DNA of 64,000 nt from Clostridia bacterium (lineage in GTDB: Bacteria > Bacillota > Clostridia > Oscillospirales > CAG-272): NCBI GenBank assembly GCA_017472285.1, contig JAFUQQ010000034.1:62001-126000 (forward strand), given 5' to 3'. Under the pieces are notes generated by a model that was not told the origin of the DNA, ran no database searches, and was given only the letters and a program-made list of their open reading frames with translations. Position numbers and translations under genes: made by a program. Position 1 is the stretch's first letter. Every line of letters begins with the position of its first letter. Of this stretch, positions 9,324 to 16,741 are shown one piece after another.

Positions 9324-10475
9324 ATGAGTTTTGTTGAAAAAGATATGTTGGATATCAAGGAATATCAAGTCTTCGGCAAATTGCCCGATCCGTTTTTATT
9401 CAATGACGGCACACGCGTCCAAACGAAAGAAGATTGGAAAAAACGCAAAAAAGAAATGTATAAGACCGTCATTGATCTGCAATACGGTACGATCCCACCG
9501 AAACCAGAAGTTTTTCACGTGGAAACACTTTACAAAGGCGGCAGAGGTCGCGCCAATTCTTACCGTATCATAGCAGGCACAAAAGAAAAAACGGTTTCTT
9601 TCCGTATGCAAGTCTTTTTCCCGCCACAATACAAATTTGAAAAATTACCCGTGATCGTGGATGGTGATGCTTGTTTCCCTTATTCTTTTGATAAAGATTT
9701 TCTGAATATCGCTTTGAAAGAAGGAATCGGTTGGGTATTTTTTGACCGCACGGAGCTTGCGCATGACGTTTTATACGAAGGCAGAAGACAAGGTGCGCTT
9801 TATGAGGTTTATCCCGAATATACCTTCGGTGCGCTCGGCGCATGGGCATGGGGATATTCTCGTTGTGTGGATGCATTGGAAGTGCTTGATTTTGCTGATA
9901 TGAATCATATTGCTTTCACAGGACATTCCCGCGGCGGTAAAACAGCCGCGCTTGCGGGCGCATTGGATGAACGCGCATCCATCGTCAATGCCAATGAAAC
10001 CTGTGCGGGTGCTTGTGGTTGTTACCGTATCCATATGAAAGCATCCTATCTCGGTGAAAACCCCGAACGAAGCGAAACGCTTGACGATCTTCTCCGTTAT
10101 TTTGATTTCTGGATGGGGGAAGATATGGCAAAATATAGGGATAAAGAAGAAGAATTGCCGTTCGATGCCCATATGCTCAAAGCGATGGTCGCGCCCCGTA
10201 CCCTTTATATTTCCGAAGCGGCAGGCGATATTTGGGCAAATCCCATCGGTTCATGGCAGACAACGCTTGCCGCAAAAGAAGTTTTCCGTTTTCTCGGGGC
10301 AGAAGAAAATCTTTTCTGGTCATTCCGTCCCGGTACACATTACCATCATTTGCATGACGTGGAAATGCTCGTCAATATCATAAAACAAAAGCTTTGCGAT
10401 GAAAAACCCGATGAACGCTTCTTCGAGTTGCCTTTCCCCGATCAAGAACTTATTTTTGATTGGAAAGCGCCGTAA
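9324..10475 (+). CDS. CE15-like alpha/beta hydrolase (glucuronoyl esterase-like)
   Basis: 383 residues, no signal peptide. It resembles carbohydrate esterase family 15 (4-O-methyl-glucuronoyl methylesterase): an N terminus LPDPFLFNDGTRVQTKEDW, the nucleophile elbow TGHSRGGKTAALAGALDER with S202 (the family usually has G-C-S-R-x-G-K), and a C-terminal histidine motif GTHYHHL near 337-343. CE15 enzymes cut ester links between glucuronoyl side chains of xylan and lignin alcohols. Being cytosolic, this one may act on imported oligosaccharides or small esters. SD AAGGAG precedes the ATG at 9324. It is cotranscribed with the isomerase-like gene upstream; no clear terminator follows. An acetyl-xylan-esterase-like role is an alternative. 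Confidence 0.75.
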   Translation: MSFVEKDMLDIKEYQVFGKLPDPFLFNDGTRVQTKEDWKKRKKEMYKTVIDLQYGTIPPKPEVFHVETLYKGGRGRANSYRIIAGTKEKTVSFRMQVFFPPQYKFEKLPVIVDGDACFPYSFDKDFLNIALKEGIGWVFFDRTELAHDVLYEGRRQGALYEVYPEYTFGALGAWAWGYSRCVDALEVLDFADMNHIAFTGHSRGGKTAALAGALDERASIVNANETCAGACGCYRIHMKASYLGENPERSETLDDLLRYFDFWMGEDMAKYRDKEEELPFDAHMLKAMVAPRTLYISEAAGDIWANPIGSWQTTLAAKEVFRFLGAEENLFWSFRPGTHYHHLHDVEMLVNIIKQKLCDEKPDERFFELPFPDQELIFDWKAP

Positions 10476-10557
10476 GAATACTTACCTTTTCTTTTTCCGA
10501 CGTAGTTCCATAAGCAAATTTTAGTTCATTTTTATTGCTTTTAACAACGTAAAGAGA

Positions 10558-10586
10558 TTGAATTTTTTTGAAATATATGCTATACT
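10558..10586 (+). promoter_or_regulatory. Sigma-A-type promoter for the 97-residue gene
   Basis: -35 TTGAAT (10558-10563), 17-bp spacer, -10 TATACT (10581-10586), 51 bp before the ATG at 10638. Confidence 0.7.
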
Positions 10587-10637
10587 AATACTGCGAAACA
10601 AGCTGAATATCAACAGATACAGCAAAGGAAAAAGATT

Positions 10638-10931
10638 ATGAAAAAACAATATCATGTTATCTCCGCAAAGAACTTTGGCTATGAATCCGTATTAGGTGAC
10701 GAAACTTATGATTATTTTGTATTCCTAGCTGATGAATTTAACGAATATGAAGCAATGAGCACTTTTGCTGAAATTACAAAAGAAACATTAAAAGCGAACA
10801 ATCATTGGTATTCTTATACTGCTTATGAGTATCGTGGGGCCTCTAATAATGGTGGAGATTACGGAAAACAATATTATGAGATTATTTATAATGGCTTATT
10901 TGATGAAGATAATATCCCATTTATACCTTAA
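10638..10931 (+). CDS. Hypothetical protein, 97 residues
   Basis: Not recognised. It is acidic and tyrosine-rich (13 Tyr), with no signal peptide or membrane segment; sequences such as EITKETLKANNHWYSYTAYEYRG suggest a small alpha/beta fold. It has its own promoter at 10558, an SD (AAAGGAAAA) before the ATG, and a terminator at 10995. Its base composition is more AT-rich than the esterase gene to its left and more like the island to its right, so it may have come with that island. Confidence 0.6.
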   Translation: MKKQYHVISAKNFGYESVLGDETYDYFVFLADEFNEYEAMSTFAEITKETLKANNHWYSYTAYEYRGASNNGGDYGKQYYEIIYNGLFDEDNIPFIP

Positions 10932-10994
10932 TCAATAAAAACTTTCTAAGCATTTCAGTTTGGGCGGATTTAATAATTAAAACTAAATATTTTC

Positions 10995-11025
10995 AAAGGG
11001 TGGGAAATAAAATTCTCTCCCTTTT
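10995..11025 (+). terminator. Intrinsic terminator
   Basis: AAAGGG(TGGGA) pairs with (TCTC)CCTTT and is followed by T-rich sequence. It lies 64 bp after the 97-residue gene. Confidence 0.55.
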
Positions 11026-11035
11026 TCATTTTGAG

Positions 11036-11080
11036 TAAAAAAACAACGTAAATCAAACCTTTCGGTTGAACTTACGTTGT
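11036..11080 (-). terminator. Terminator of the serine recombinase operon
   Basis: ACAACGTAA (11043-11051) pairs with TTACGTTGT (11072-11080), with an inner AACC/GGTT stem. On the minus strand a T7 run follows. The recombinase stop codon (complement of 11072-11074) lies inside the stem. Confidence 0.8.
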
Positions 11081-12640
11081 CAATAGTGCGAATAGCGATA
11101 CAGGACTCCACCATCGTGTGATAAACAAAAAAATCAGCATTGACGACACCCGATCATTGGGAGCCGACACTGCCGGTGGTGCAGTGAGTGATGATAAATC
11201 CGAACCAAATGCCTCTTCAATTTCGGCAAAAGTGATTGTTTTTGTGCCTTCCTTATAGTTGAATGTTATGACCAAGTAGTCGTCAAACAGATAGATTGCA
11301 TTGACGAAGCTATCGATCAGACGGCGACGGTGGTCAAGCTGTTTCATATTGAGCTTGCGATACTTGGTGAGATAGAAAATAATATCTTCCTTTGTAACCG
11401 TAGGCTTTGAAATTTCTTCCTTGAGAATTTGCACCGAGATCTCGCTCTTTTCGGCTTCAAGTTGCTCAAGACGTTGCTTGGTTGATGCGGTAATGATTCC
11501 CGCTTGAATGGCATTGATGAGATTGTCGATGCCTTTTTCTATTTCTGCAAGCTGCTGACGGAGAATCGGTAGAGCACTGCTCTCGGCATTGAGTTTGGCA
11601 ATCAGCATGTCGGCAAGTCTATCAAGGAGCGCATCGTCGAAGATGAACTTTTGAATGAGTAGGATCACAACTTCCTCAATCCACTTCTTCTTGATGGTTT
11701 TCTTCTTACACGTTCCGCCCTTGCGAGTTCCTCTGCACTTGTAATAGCGGTGAACTTCCATCGTATGACTTGTTCCGCTTTCGCCCGTGATCAGACATTG
11801 GCAGTAACCACAGAACAGTTTTGTAGTAAGAAGATATTCGTCCTCGGCTTTGTGCTTGGCGGGTGCTTTCTTGTTCGCAGCGGCTCGCTCTTGCACTTGC
11901 TCAAACAACTTGGCAGGAATGATAGCGGGTATTCCGTTTGGTACAATCACATCACGATACTGATACTCACCGATGTATCTACGGTTGTGTAACATTCGCG
12001 TTACCGTGTTAAGGCTGATCTTAGTTCCTTTGGATGTACGGATACCTTTGATGTTAAGATCGTCCGTGATCTCCTGCATCGTTGCACCTTTTGCATATTT
12101 CTTGAATGCTTCAAGCACAGCAGGAGCGGTGACGGGATCGATTTGGAAGAATTGGTTTTCATCAATAGTGTATCCAATAGGAAGTGTGCCACCGTTGTAT
12201 TTGCATTTGAGTGCGTTTTCGGTTAGACCTCGCACAACCTTCTCGGAGAGCTCTGCCGAGTAGTATTCAGCCATACCTTCGAGCATAGATTCGAGAAGAA
12301 TACCCTCCGCGCCTTCGGAGATCGATTCGGTTGCGGAGATTACACGAATACCGTTCTTGCGAAGAATGTTTTTGTAATGCGCGGAGTCGAAACGGTTACG
12401 GGAAAATCTATCTAACTTCCATACTATAACAATGTCAAACTTTTTCGCCGCACTGTCTTTGATCATTTTTTGGAAGTTAGGGCGGTTGTCCGTCTTTGCC
12501 GATAGGGCGCGGTCTATGTATGGCTCAAGCAGAGTGATGTCATTCTTCTTGGCGAAGGCTTGACATTCACGAAGCTGACCTTCAATGGATTCCTCTCGCT
12601 GATTGTCCGAGGAATAGCGAGCGTATATTACTCCTGTCAT
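11072..12640 (-). CDS. Large serine recombinase (resolvase/integrase)
   Basis: 522 residues. It catalyses site-specific recombination through a phosphoserine link and probably integrates and excises the surrounding element. The catalytic domain starts VIYARYSSDNQ with S10 the nucleophile, followed by the arginine-rich motif KLDRFSRNRFD. A recombinase domain spans about 160-260, a zinc ribbon lies near 275-310 (CGYC with C277 and C280, then CRGTRKGGTC), and a coiled-coil stretch follows. Similar in size and order to TnpX-type transposon resolvases. The ATG at 12640 directly abuts the stop of the upstream gene, with the SD AGGAGG inside that gene, so translation is coupled. Confidence 0.93.
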   Translation of the reverse strand: MTGVIYARYSSDNQREESIEGQLRECQAFAKKNDITLLEPYIDRALSAKTDNRPNFQKMIKDSAAKKFDIVIVWKLDRFSRNRFDSAHYKNILRKNGIRVISATESISEGAEGILLESMLEGMAEYYSAELSEKVVRGLTENALKCKYNGGTLPIGYTIDENQFFQIDPVTAPAVLEAFKKYAKGATMQEITDDLNIKGIRTSKGTKISLNTVTRMLHNRRYIGEYQYRDVIVPNGIPAIIPAKLFEQVQERAAANKKAPAKHKAEDEYLLTTKLFCGYCQCLITGESGTSHTMEVHRYYKCRGTRKGGTCKKKTIKKKWIEEVVILLIQKFIFDDALLDRLADMLIAKLNAESSALPILRQQLAEIEKGIDNLINAIQAGIITASTKQRLEQLEAEKSEISVQILKEEISKPTVTKEDIIFYLTKYRKLNMKQLDHRRRLIDSFVNAIYLFDDYLVITFNYKEGTKTITFAEIEEAFGSDLSSLTAPPAVSAPNDRVSSMLIFLFITRWWSPVSLFALLTT

Positions 12641-13675
12641 TCAATTCCTCCTTCCTAAACAATTTGAGGGAACATTATTTCGGATTTTGCCAAAATATCT
12701 GTTAGCTTGAGTTTTCCTTCTTATCTCTCTTAAATATTGAGGCACAGTACGCACTTCTTTTACTGACAAAGCATCCAAAAAGGCGGTAGCGAAAGCCGCA
12801 GTAGGTTCAACACTTCCATTAAGCAATGAAGTAACACTTGAGCAAGAGAGGAAGAGCGATGCAGTGGCAATGCCGAGAGATTGTAGTATTTTTACAATCT
12901 CTGCGCGAATTTTTAATTGAGAATCAAATGATATATTAGGGTCATCATCTCTAACTTTTAAGTACTTTTCGATCTCGTAGGTATAAGCTCTTCGACAATT
13001 TTCAAAGTCTTTGTTTTGTCTTAAGTTTATAATTTGATTCATGGGAATATCTTTGATCTTACATGGAATCGCAAATTCTATTTGAGTTTTTGCAATCTTA
13101 TAATGCAATTTTTGAGATGTACAAATTATTCTATCATTCTTTTCTAATAGGGTGTTGTATTTGCTAACATCTGTAAACATTTCAAGCTCTTGTCTCTTTG
13201 CAATTACATCAGCCAAAAAACTCATATAAGCAAAAGCTAAATCGTTTGAAATTAGAATTCCGTAATCGAACCGAGTTGCCAACCTATTTTCCAAACAAAA
13301 ATCAAAAAACACCGGAGAAAATTTACCTTCATACAAACGGCATTTTTGAAATTGTGGACTCCTCCAATTATTAATCAAGTCAGAAGATTTAGAACTTGAA
13401 AAGAAAGATAAATATCTTTCGGGATGATTTAAATATTTTTCAAATTCCTCACAGGCTATAATTGAAGCAATGTTTCCTTCTTCATACTCTGGGTTATACG
13501 GACGAATTAGATTTGTGCCATTCATTACTTCTATCGCAGTTTGCGAAAGATATTTATCCTCTTTGACCCACATATACGGAATGATAGGACGCAATTCTTC
13601 AAAATATAATAGAGCAAATTTCAACCATGTTTCATCTTTCACTTCGAAACCAGGATAATAAATCATACTTTTCAT
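12641..13675 (-). CDS. Hypothetical protein, resembles DUF6236 family
   Basis: 344 residues, no signal peptide. The N terminus (IYYPGFEVKDETWLKFALLY, then LRPIIPYMW) resembles my recollection of the DUF6236 family, whose function is unknown; this match should be confirmed by profile search. Two mildly hydrophobic stretches occur near the C terminus (IATASLFLSCSSV and PTAAFATAFLDAL). A GAGG SD lies about 11 bp before the ATG. It lies in one run with MobC, the 110-residue protein and the serine recombinase (gaps of 6 and 0 bp), so it travels as part of the mobile module, possibly as cargo. Confidence 0.7.
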   Translation of the reverse strand: MKSMIYYPGFEVKDETWLKFALLYFEELRPIIPYMWVKEDKYLSQTAIEVMNGTNLIRPYNPEYEEGNIASIIACEEFEKYLNHPERYLSFFSSSKSSDLINNWRSPQFQKCRLYEGKFSPVFFDFCLENRLATRFDYGILISNDLAFAYMSFLADVIAKRQELEMFTDVSKYNTLLEKNDRIICTSQKLHYKIAKTQIEFAIPCKIKDIPMNQIINLRQNKDFENCRRAYTYEIEKYLKVRDDDPNISFDSQLKIRAEIVKILQSLGIATASLFLSCSSVTSLLNGSVEPTAAFATAFLDALSVKEVRTVPQYLREIRRKTQANRYFGKIRNNVPSNCLGRRN

Positions 13676-13681
13676 AACTGT

Positions 13682-14014
13682 TTAATCCTCTTTATACGAA
13701 ATCTTGTGATTTGCTAACTCTAATAATTTATTTTGCGTATCTTGCTCCTTCTTCCATGCATCAAGCTCGGCGCGCCAATTGTCCGAAGAAAAGAATTTTA
13801 TAATTCCGGGCAAAAGTACGTCGGCAAGTGCTTCGATTTCATCATCGGGAATGTCCAATTCTTTTCCAATGCCGCCTTGCTTATCCCTTAAGATCGCTAT
13901 GATTATTTTACGCAAAGACTCTGTATTTATTGTGGGAAGTTCTACATAAAACCACGTAGTGTGCTTGTCCTTGAGCACATCAAGCAATCTATTTACCATT
14001 TCTTTGATATTCAT
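13682..14014 (-). CDS. Hypothetical protein, 110 residues
   Basis: Not recognised. It is acidic, predicted mostly helical (EMVNRLLDVLKDK, LPGIIKFFSSDNWRAELDAWKKEQD), without signal peptide. Its ATG overlaps the mobC stop by 4 bp (ATGA), a sign of translational coupling, and the next gene starts 6 bp after its stop. The position directly after mobC is where a relaxase normally sits, but this protein is far too short and has no HUH or histidine motif. Confidence 0.7.
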   Translation of the reverse strand: MNIKEMVNRLLDVLKDKHTTWFYVELPTINTESLRKIIIAILRDKQGGIGKELDIPDDEIEALADVLLPGIIKFFSSDNWRAELDAWKKEQDTQNKLLELANHKISYKED

Positions 14015-14460
14015 TTTTTCTTTCGCGCCTCCTTTGCTTCTAAATCATATTTTCTCAAAAGCTCGGTTAAAAACGGACTTGGTTCATACAGTCGCGGATT
14101 GAGCTGTGCACCACAATAGCTAACGAACATTGACATTTCCGCTGCAATTTTCATTAAAAGACTTGCTTGCTGACGGTATTCATCTGCGTTTATATAACCT
14201 TCCGAGTTCGCAATTCTTGCTATTTGATTGATATTGATCGCCACTCTATACAATTGATTTTTTATTTCCCAATAATCCTTTGGCGGATATTCTATAAGCG
14301 TCGCCCCTGCCAAAAGCTCACGAACAAAATTGCTGTTAGTGCAATTACAAGCCTTAGCAAAAAGTTGAAACTTTTCATATTCTTCATCATCAAGATACGC
14401 CTTTATCAGATGGCGTTTTTGTTCTTCGGGCTTGAGTTTTTGTTGAACTTGCTTCTCCAT
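14011..14460 (-). CDS. mobC: MobC-like relaxosome accessory protein
   Basis: 149 residues. MobC proteins bind oriT and help a relaxase open the strands for conjugative mobilization. It shows the family layout: a ribbon-helix-helix-like N-terminal half (HLIKAYLDDEEYEKFQLFAK, then SNFVRELLAG) and a conserved C-terminal half with NQLYRVAININQIARIAN. The ATG at 14460 is preferred over the upstream TTG because AAAGGAGG lies 6 bp before it. The oriT-like palindromes at 14497-14625 lie directly upstream. No relaxase gene is seen next to it, so the element may depend on one supplied elsewhere. Confidence 0.8.
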   Translation of the reverse strand: MEKQVQQKLKPEEQKRHLIKAYLDDEEYEKFQLFAKACNCTNSNFVRELLAGATLIEYPPKDYWEIKNQLYRVAININQIARIANSEGYINADEYRQQASLLMKIAAEMSMFVSYCGAQLNPRLYEPSPFLTELLRKYDLEAKEARKKK

Positions 14461-14496
14461 TTTCAACCTCCTTTACTGTAAAATCTATGGGGTGTT

Positions 14497-14625
14497 AGGG
14501 GAGCTATCCCCTCAAAAAGCGGCATTTGGTACCAAGTGCCAGTGCTTGCTAAAAGTGACGGACATTTTTACACGGCAAGAACGGGGAGTGGTACACACCC
14601 GCGATGCTTGCTAAGACTGACAGAC
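14497..14625. other. oriT-like region upstream of mobC
   Basis: Three structured parts lie between mobC and the LexA-like gene: hairpin AGGGGA-GCTA-TCCCCT (14497-14512), a 20-bp near-perfect palindrome centred on TGGTACCA (14521-14540), and two direct repeats beginning TGCTTGCTAA (14543-14563 and 14605-14625, 18 of 21 identical). Palindromes and iterons beside a mobC gene are the usual layout of a transfer origin; the nic site is not assigned. Confidence 0.5.
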
Positions 14626-14637
14626 GGCGTTATTTTC

Positions 14638-15243
14638 TTAAAGTTTCTTTATTACTTGCGTAGCAATTCCTTGAATCTGCACATTGCGCTCGATGCGATC
14701 ATCGTAATCAGGATTCTCGGCATGAAGTAAATATGCTTTCTTGTCGGGAAGATAGGTTATCGTTTTGAGTAGCGTTTCAGTTTCGTTGACAAGGACAACA
14801 GCATAGTCACCGTCCCTGCAAGTGTTCTGCTCTCGCACGATAACGAGGTCGCCATCGTTAACTCCAATGCCTGTCATAGAGTCACCTTTCGCGGTAAGGA
14901 TGAAAAACTTTCCGTCACCGACGAGCGCAGTGGGGAGAGGAATGATCTCTGCTTCCTCCACATTCGGCTCACTCGGCAACCCGCAGGACACAGTAGAGTC
15001 GTATCGGATGGCGGGCGTGGTTTCAAGCATATTGCGCGAAAGATTTGTGCCGATACTGCGACGACCGTTGTACTCGATCGCTCCGTGCTCTTTCATATCA
15101 GTGAGGTATCTCTGCACCGAAGTTTTGGAGATACCCGTACCCGCCGCGATGTCGCGCACCGTTGGGGACTTGCGGTTCTTCATAAAATATTCGTCTATAA
15201 ATTGGCGGATCGCCTCCGCTCTTTCGGGACTCCACTTATTCAT
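14638..15243 (-). CDS. LexA-like self-cleaving repressor
   Basis: 201 residues from the ATG at 15243, which has the SD GGAGG 7 bp upstream; the frame is open to 15372 without one. An N-terminal winged helix (SPTVRDIAAGTGISKTSVQ) is followed by a hinge with a Cys-Gly pair (C87-G88) at the expected cleavage position, as in UmuD, and an S24 peptidase domain with S122 in KGDSM and K160 in ETLLKT as the Ser-Lys dyad. It should repress until RecA filaments provoke cleavage. A palindromic operator at 15265 overlaps the transcription start of its own promoter, indicating autoregulation. Lying upstream of mobC and the recombinase, it may tie element transfer to DNA damage. It could be the host LexA, but the island context argues for an element regulator. 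Confidence 0.85.
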   Translation of the reverse strand: MNKWSPERAEAIRQFIDEYFMKNRKSPTVRDIAAGTGISKTSVQRYLTDMKEHGAIEYNGRRSIGTNLSRNMLETTPAIRYDSTVSCGLPSEPNVEEAEIIPLPTALVGDGKFFILTAKGDSMTGIGVNDGDLVIVREQNTCRDGDYAVVLVNETETLLKTITYLPDKKAYLLHAENPDYDDRIERNVQIQGIATQVIKKL

Positions 15244-15264
15244 AAATGCCTCCAAATTATACAA

Positions 15265-15278
15265 GGTACAATTGTACC
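15265..15278. promoter_or_regulatory. Palindromic operator of the LexA-like repressor
   Basis: Perfect 14-bp palindrome GGTACAATTGTACC, 21 bp upstream of the start codon and 8 bp after the -10 box, so it covers the expected transcription start. Site spacing (GTAC-N4-GTAC) resembles the GAAC-N4-GTTC form of Gram-positive SOS boxes with altered half sites. Confidence 0.65.
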
Positions 15279-15286
15279 GTGTAGTA

Positions 15287-15315
15287 ATTATAGCATATGA
15301 AGAATAGTTTGTCAA
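15287..15315 (-). promoter_or_regulatory. Consensus promoter of the LexA-like gene
   Basis: Read leftward: -35 TTGACA (15315-15310), 17-bp spacer, -10 TATAAT (15292-15287). Both hexamers are perfect, which suits a gene that is normally held down by a repressor. Confidence 0.85.
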
Positions 15316-15417
15316 GGGGTTGGGACAAAAAATATGAGGTCGCATTTTTTGTGCGCCCTCATATTTTCTCATGTCAAATCACTTTTTGATTTTCGAGGAT
15401 TAAGTAATTGTATTGAT

Positions 15418-16374
15418 CTATTGCCCTATCTCAACACTAATTTTTGAAATCCAACCGACAATTTCATCTCCATTTTCATTGATAAATTTAACTTTATACC
15501 AACGTGGAGCATCCTCAATTATTTCAAGATATGAATCGTATGGCAATACCATAATAAGTGTTGATTTAGCGTTGGGTTCACTTCGCAAGTAAGAGTAATC
15601 CCTTATTGTATACGCAATACGATCTATCTCTTGGGTAATAGATATTACTTGATTTGTTATATCTCGATAAAATTCAATCTTATCGGGAATGTCGGGGATT
15701 GCAATAATAATGTTAATAACGAAGATCAATAACCAAAATTTCTTCTGTAACTCTTCGAATTTTTCTTTTAAAGTTAGTTTTTCCGGTTGAGCTTGGCGTA
15801 TTTGATTATCCAATTCGGCAATTATTTCTTCGCCAGAATATTTATTGCCTTCAAAAGAGATATCGCCTTCAGAATTAATTTGTACTGATGAAGAATCAAA
15901 GGTTCGAGCCGCTTCTATTACTGATGAATCCAAATTTGATAAAATAGGAATAGTCCGCTCTACTTGCTGCTCCAATATAACCGAATCCATTGAGGCAATT
16001 AATTTTCTCCATACTGAATCTTCAAACAGCACAAAAGATTTTTTTAGTTCTTGTATTTCTGTCATATAGCTTCTCATAGAAGGAGAATCAAATATTTTAG
16101 AATAAACTGAAACTGCTTGCGACATTGATTTTCCTAATTGATTACACAAAGCTAATTGTTCTTGTATGATAGGGGAACGAAACACTCTATCAGCATAATC
16201 AAATTGTGGTTTTAGTTGTTGAATAGATCTCTGCAATTCATCATTCATCTTCTCGATTTTATACCAATTTCCATTTGTTTTCCATAAAGAAACTGTATCA
16301 TTAACCCAAGAAAGAGATGTTTTCATTTCCTCAAGAAATTTATATGCCCCATCCAATGAATCCCAATTACTCAT
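15418..16374 (-). CDS. Membrane protein with extracytoplasmic SH3-like domain
   Basis: 318 residues. The N-terminal 200 residues are predicted helical and coiled-coil-like, with no signal peptide. One membrane segment (KFWLLIFVINIIIAIP, about 208-226) is followed by a short region and a bacterial SH3-type domain at about 255-315 (SYLRSEPNAKSTLIMVLPYD, then RWYKVKF and GWISK). The orientation is probably N-in, SH3-out, so the C terminus may touch peptidoglycan. SD GGAGG precedes the ATG at 16374 and lies inside the small gene at 16377-16511. A perfect promoter with an operator-like dyad lies upstream. Specific function unknown; it could be element-borne surface exclusion or a sensor, which is speculation. 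Confidence 0.75.
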   Translation of the reverse strand: MSNWDSLDGAYKFLEEMKTSLSWVNDTVSLWKTNGNWYKIEKMNDELQRSIQQLKPQFDYADRVFRSPIIQEQLALCNQLGKSMSQAVSVYSKIFDSPSMRSYMTEIQELKKSFVLFEDSVWRKLIASMDSVILEQQVERTIPILSNLDSSVIEAARTFDSSSVQINSEGDISFEGNKYSGEEIIAELDNQIRQAQPEKLTLKEKFEELQKKFWLLIFVINIIIAIPDIPDKIEFYRDITNQVISITQEIDRIAYTIRDYSYLRSEPNAKSTLIMVLPYDSYLEIIEDAPRWYKVKFINENGDEIVGWISKISVEIGQ

Positions 16375-16376
16375 AA

Positions 16377-16511
16377 TTATACCTCCTGCGCTTGTCCGTT
16401 ATTAATGTTATTAATAGTATTGATCCTCTTTTGAGGTGCTATTGAAAAAGCTAATGAAATCTGATGTATACCTAAGCGATTGAACGTACAATTATCGAAC
16501 ATGAAATTCAT
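16377..16511 (-). CDS. Possible 44-residue small protein upstream of the SH3 gene
   Basis: The frame starts M-N-F-M-F-D-N-C-T-F and ends N-N-G-Q-A-Q-E-V. An SD-like AGAGGTG lies 8 bp before the ATG at 16511, and the stop (16379-16377) is 2 bp before the next ATG, with that gene's SD inside this frame. It may be a small protein or a translated leader that couples translation of the downstream gene. No homologue recognised. The rest of the 16593-16741 gap shows nothing beyond AT-rich sequence. Confidence 0.45.
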   Translation of the reverse strand: MNFMFDNCTFNRLGIHQISLAFSIAPQKRINTINNINNGQAQEV

Positions 16512-16540
16512 TAAAAACACACCTCTGATATAATATTTTT

Positions 16541-16592
16541 TCAAGTCAGCTGAACTTGATTATATTATAGCAAAGGTGTTGTCTTTTGTCAA
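16541..16592 (-). promoter_or_regulatory. Consensus promoter with operator-like dyad for the SH3 operon
   Basis: Leftward -35 TTGACA (16592-16587), 17-bp spacer, -10 TATAAT (16569-16564). The imperfect palindrome TCAAGT-CAGCTG-AACTTGA (16541-16559) covers the expected start of transcription and may bind a repressor. Confidence 0.75.
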
Positions 16593-16741
16593 TATTGCTC
16601 AATTTCGAGCCCAATGTGTTGTTTGAGTTGCATAGCGCACCATCTTGTTAACATAATGCGCACAATTGTAATCTTAATGTTTATGTATTGAAACATTTTA
16701 GTATATCGAAAAGAATGTAAATAATTTGTAAACGTTACGAA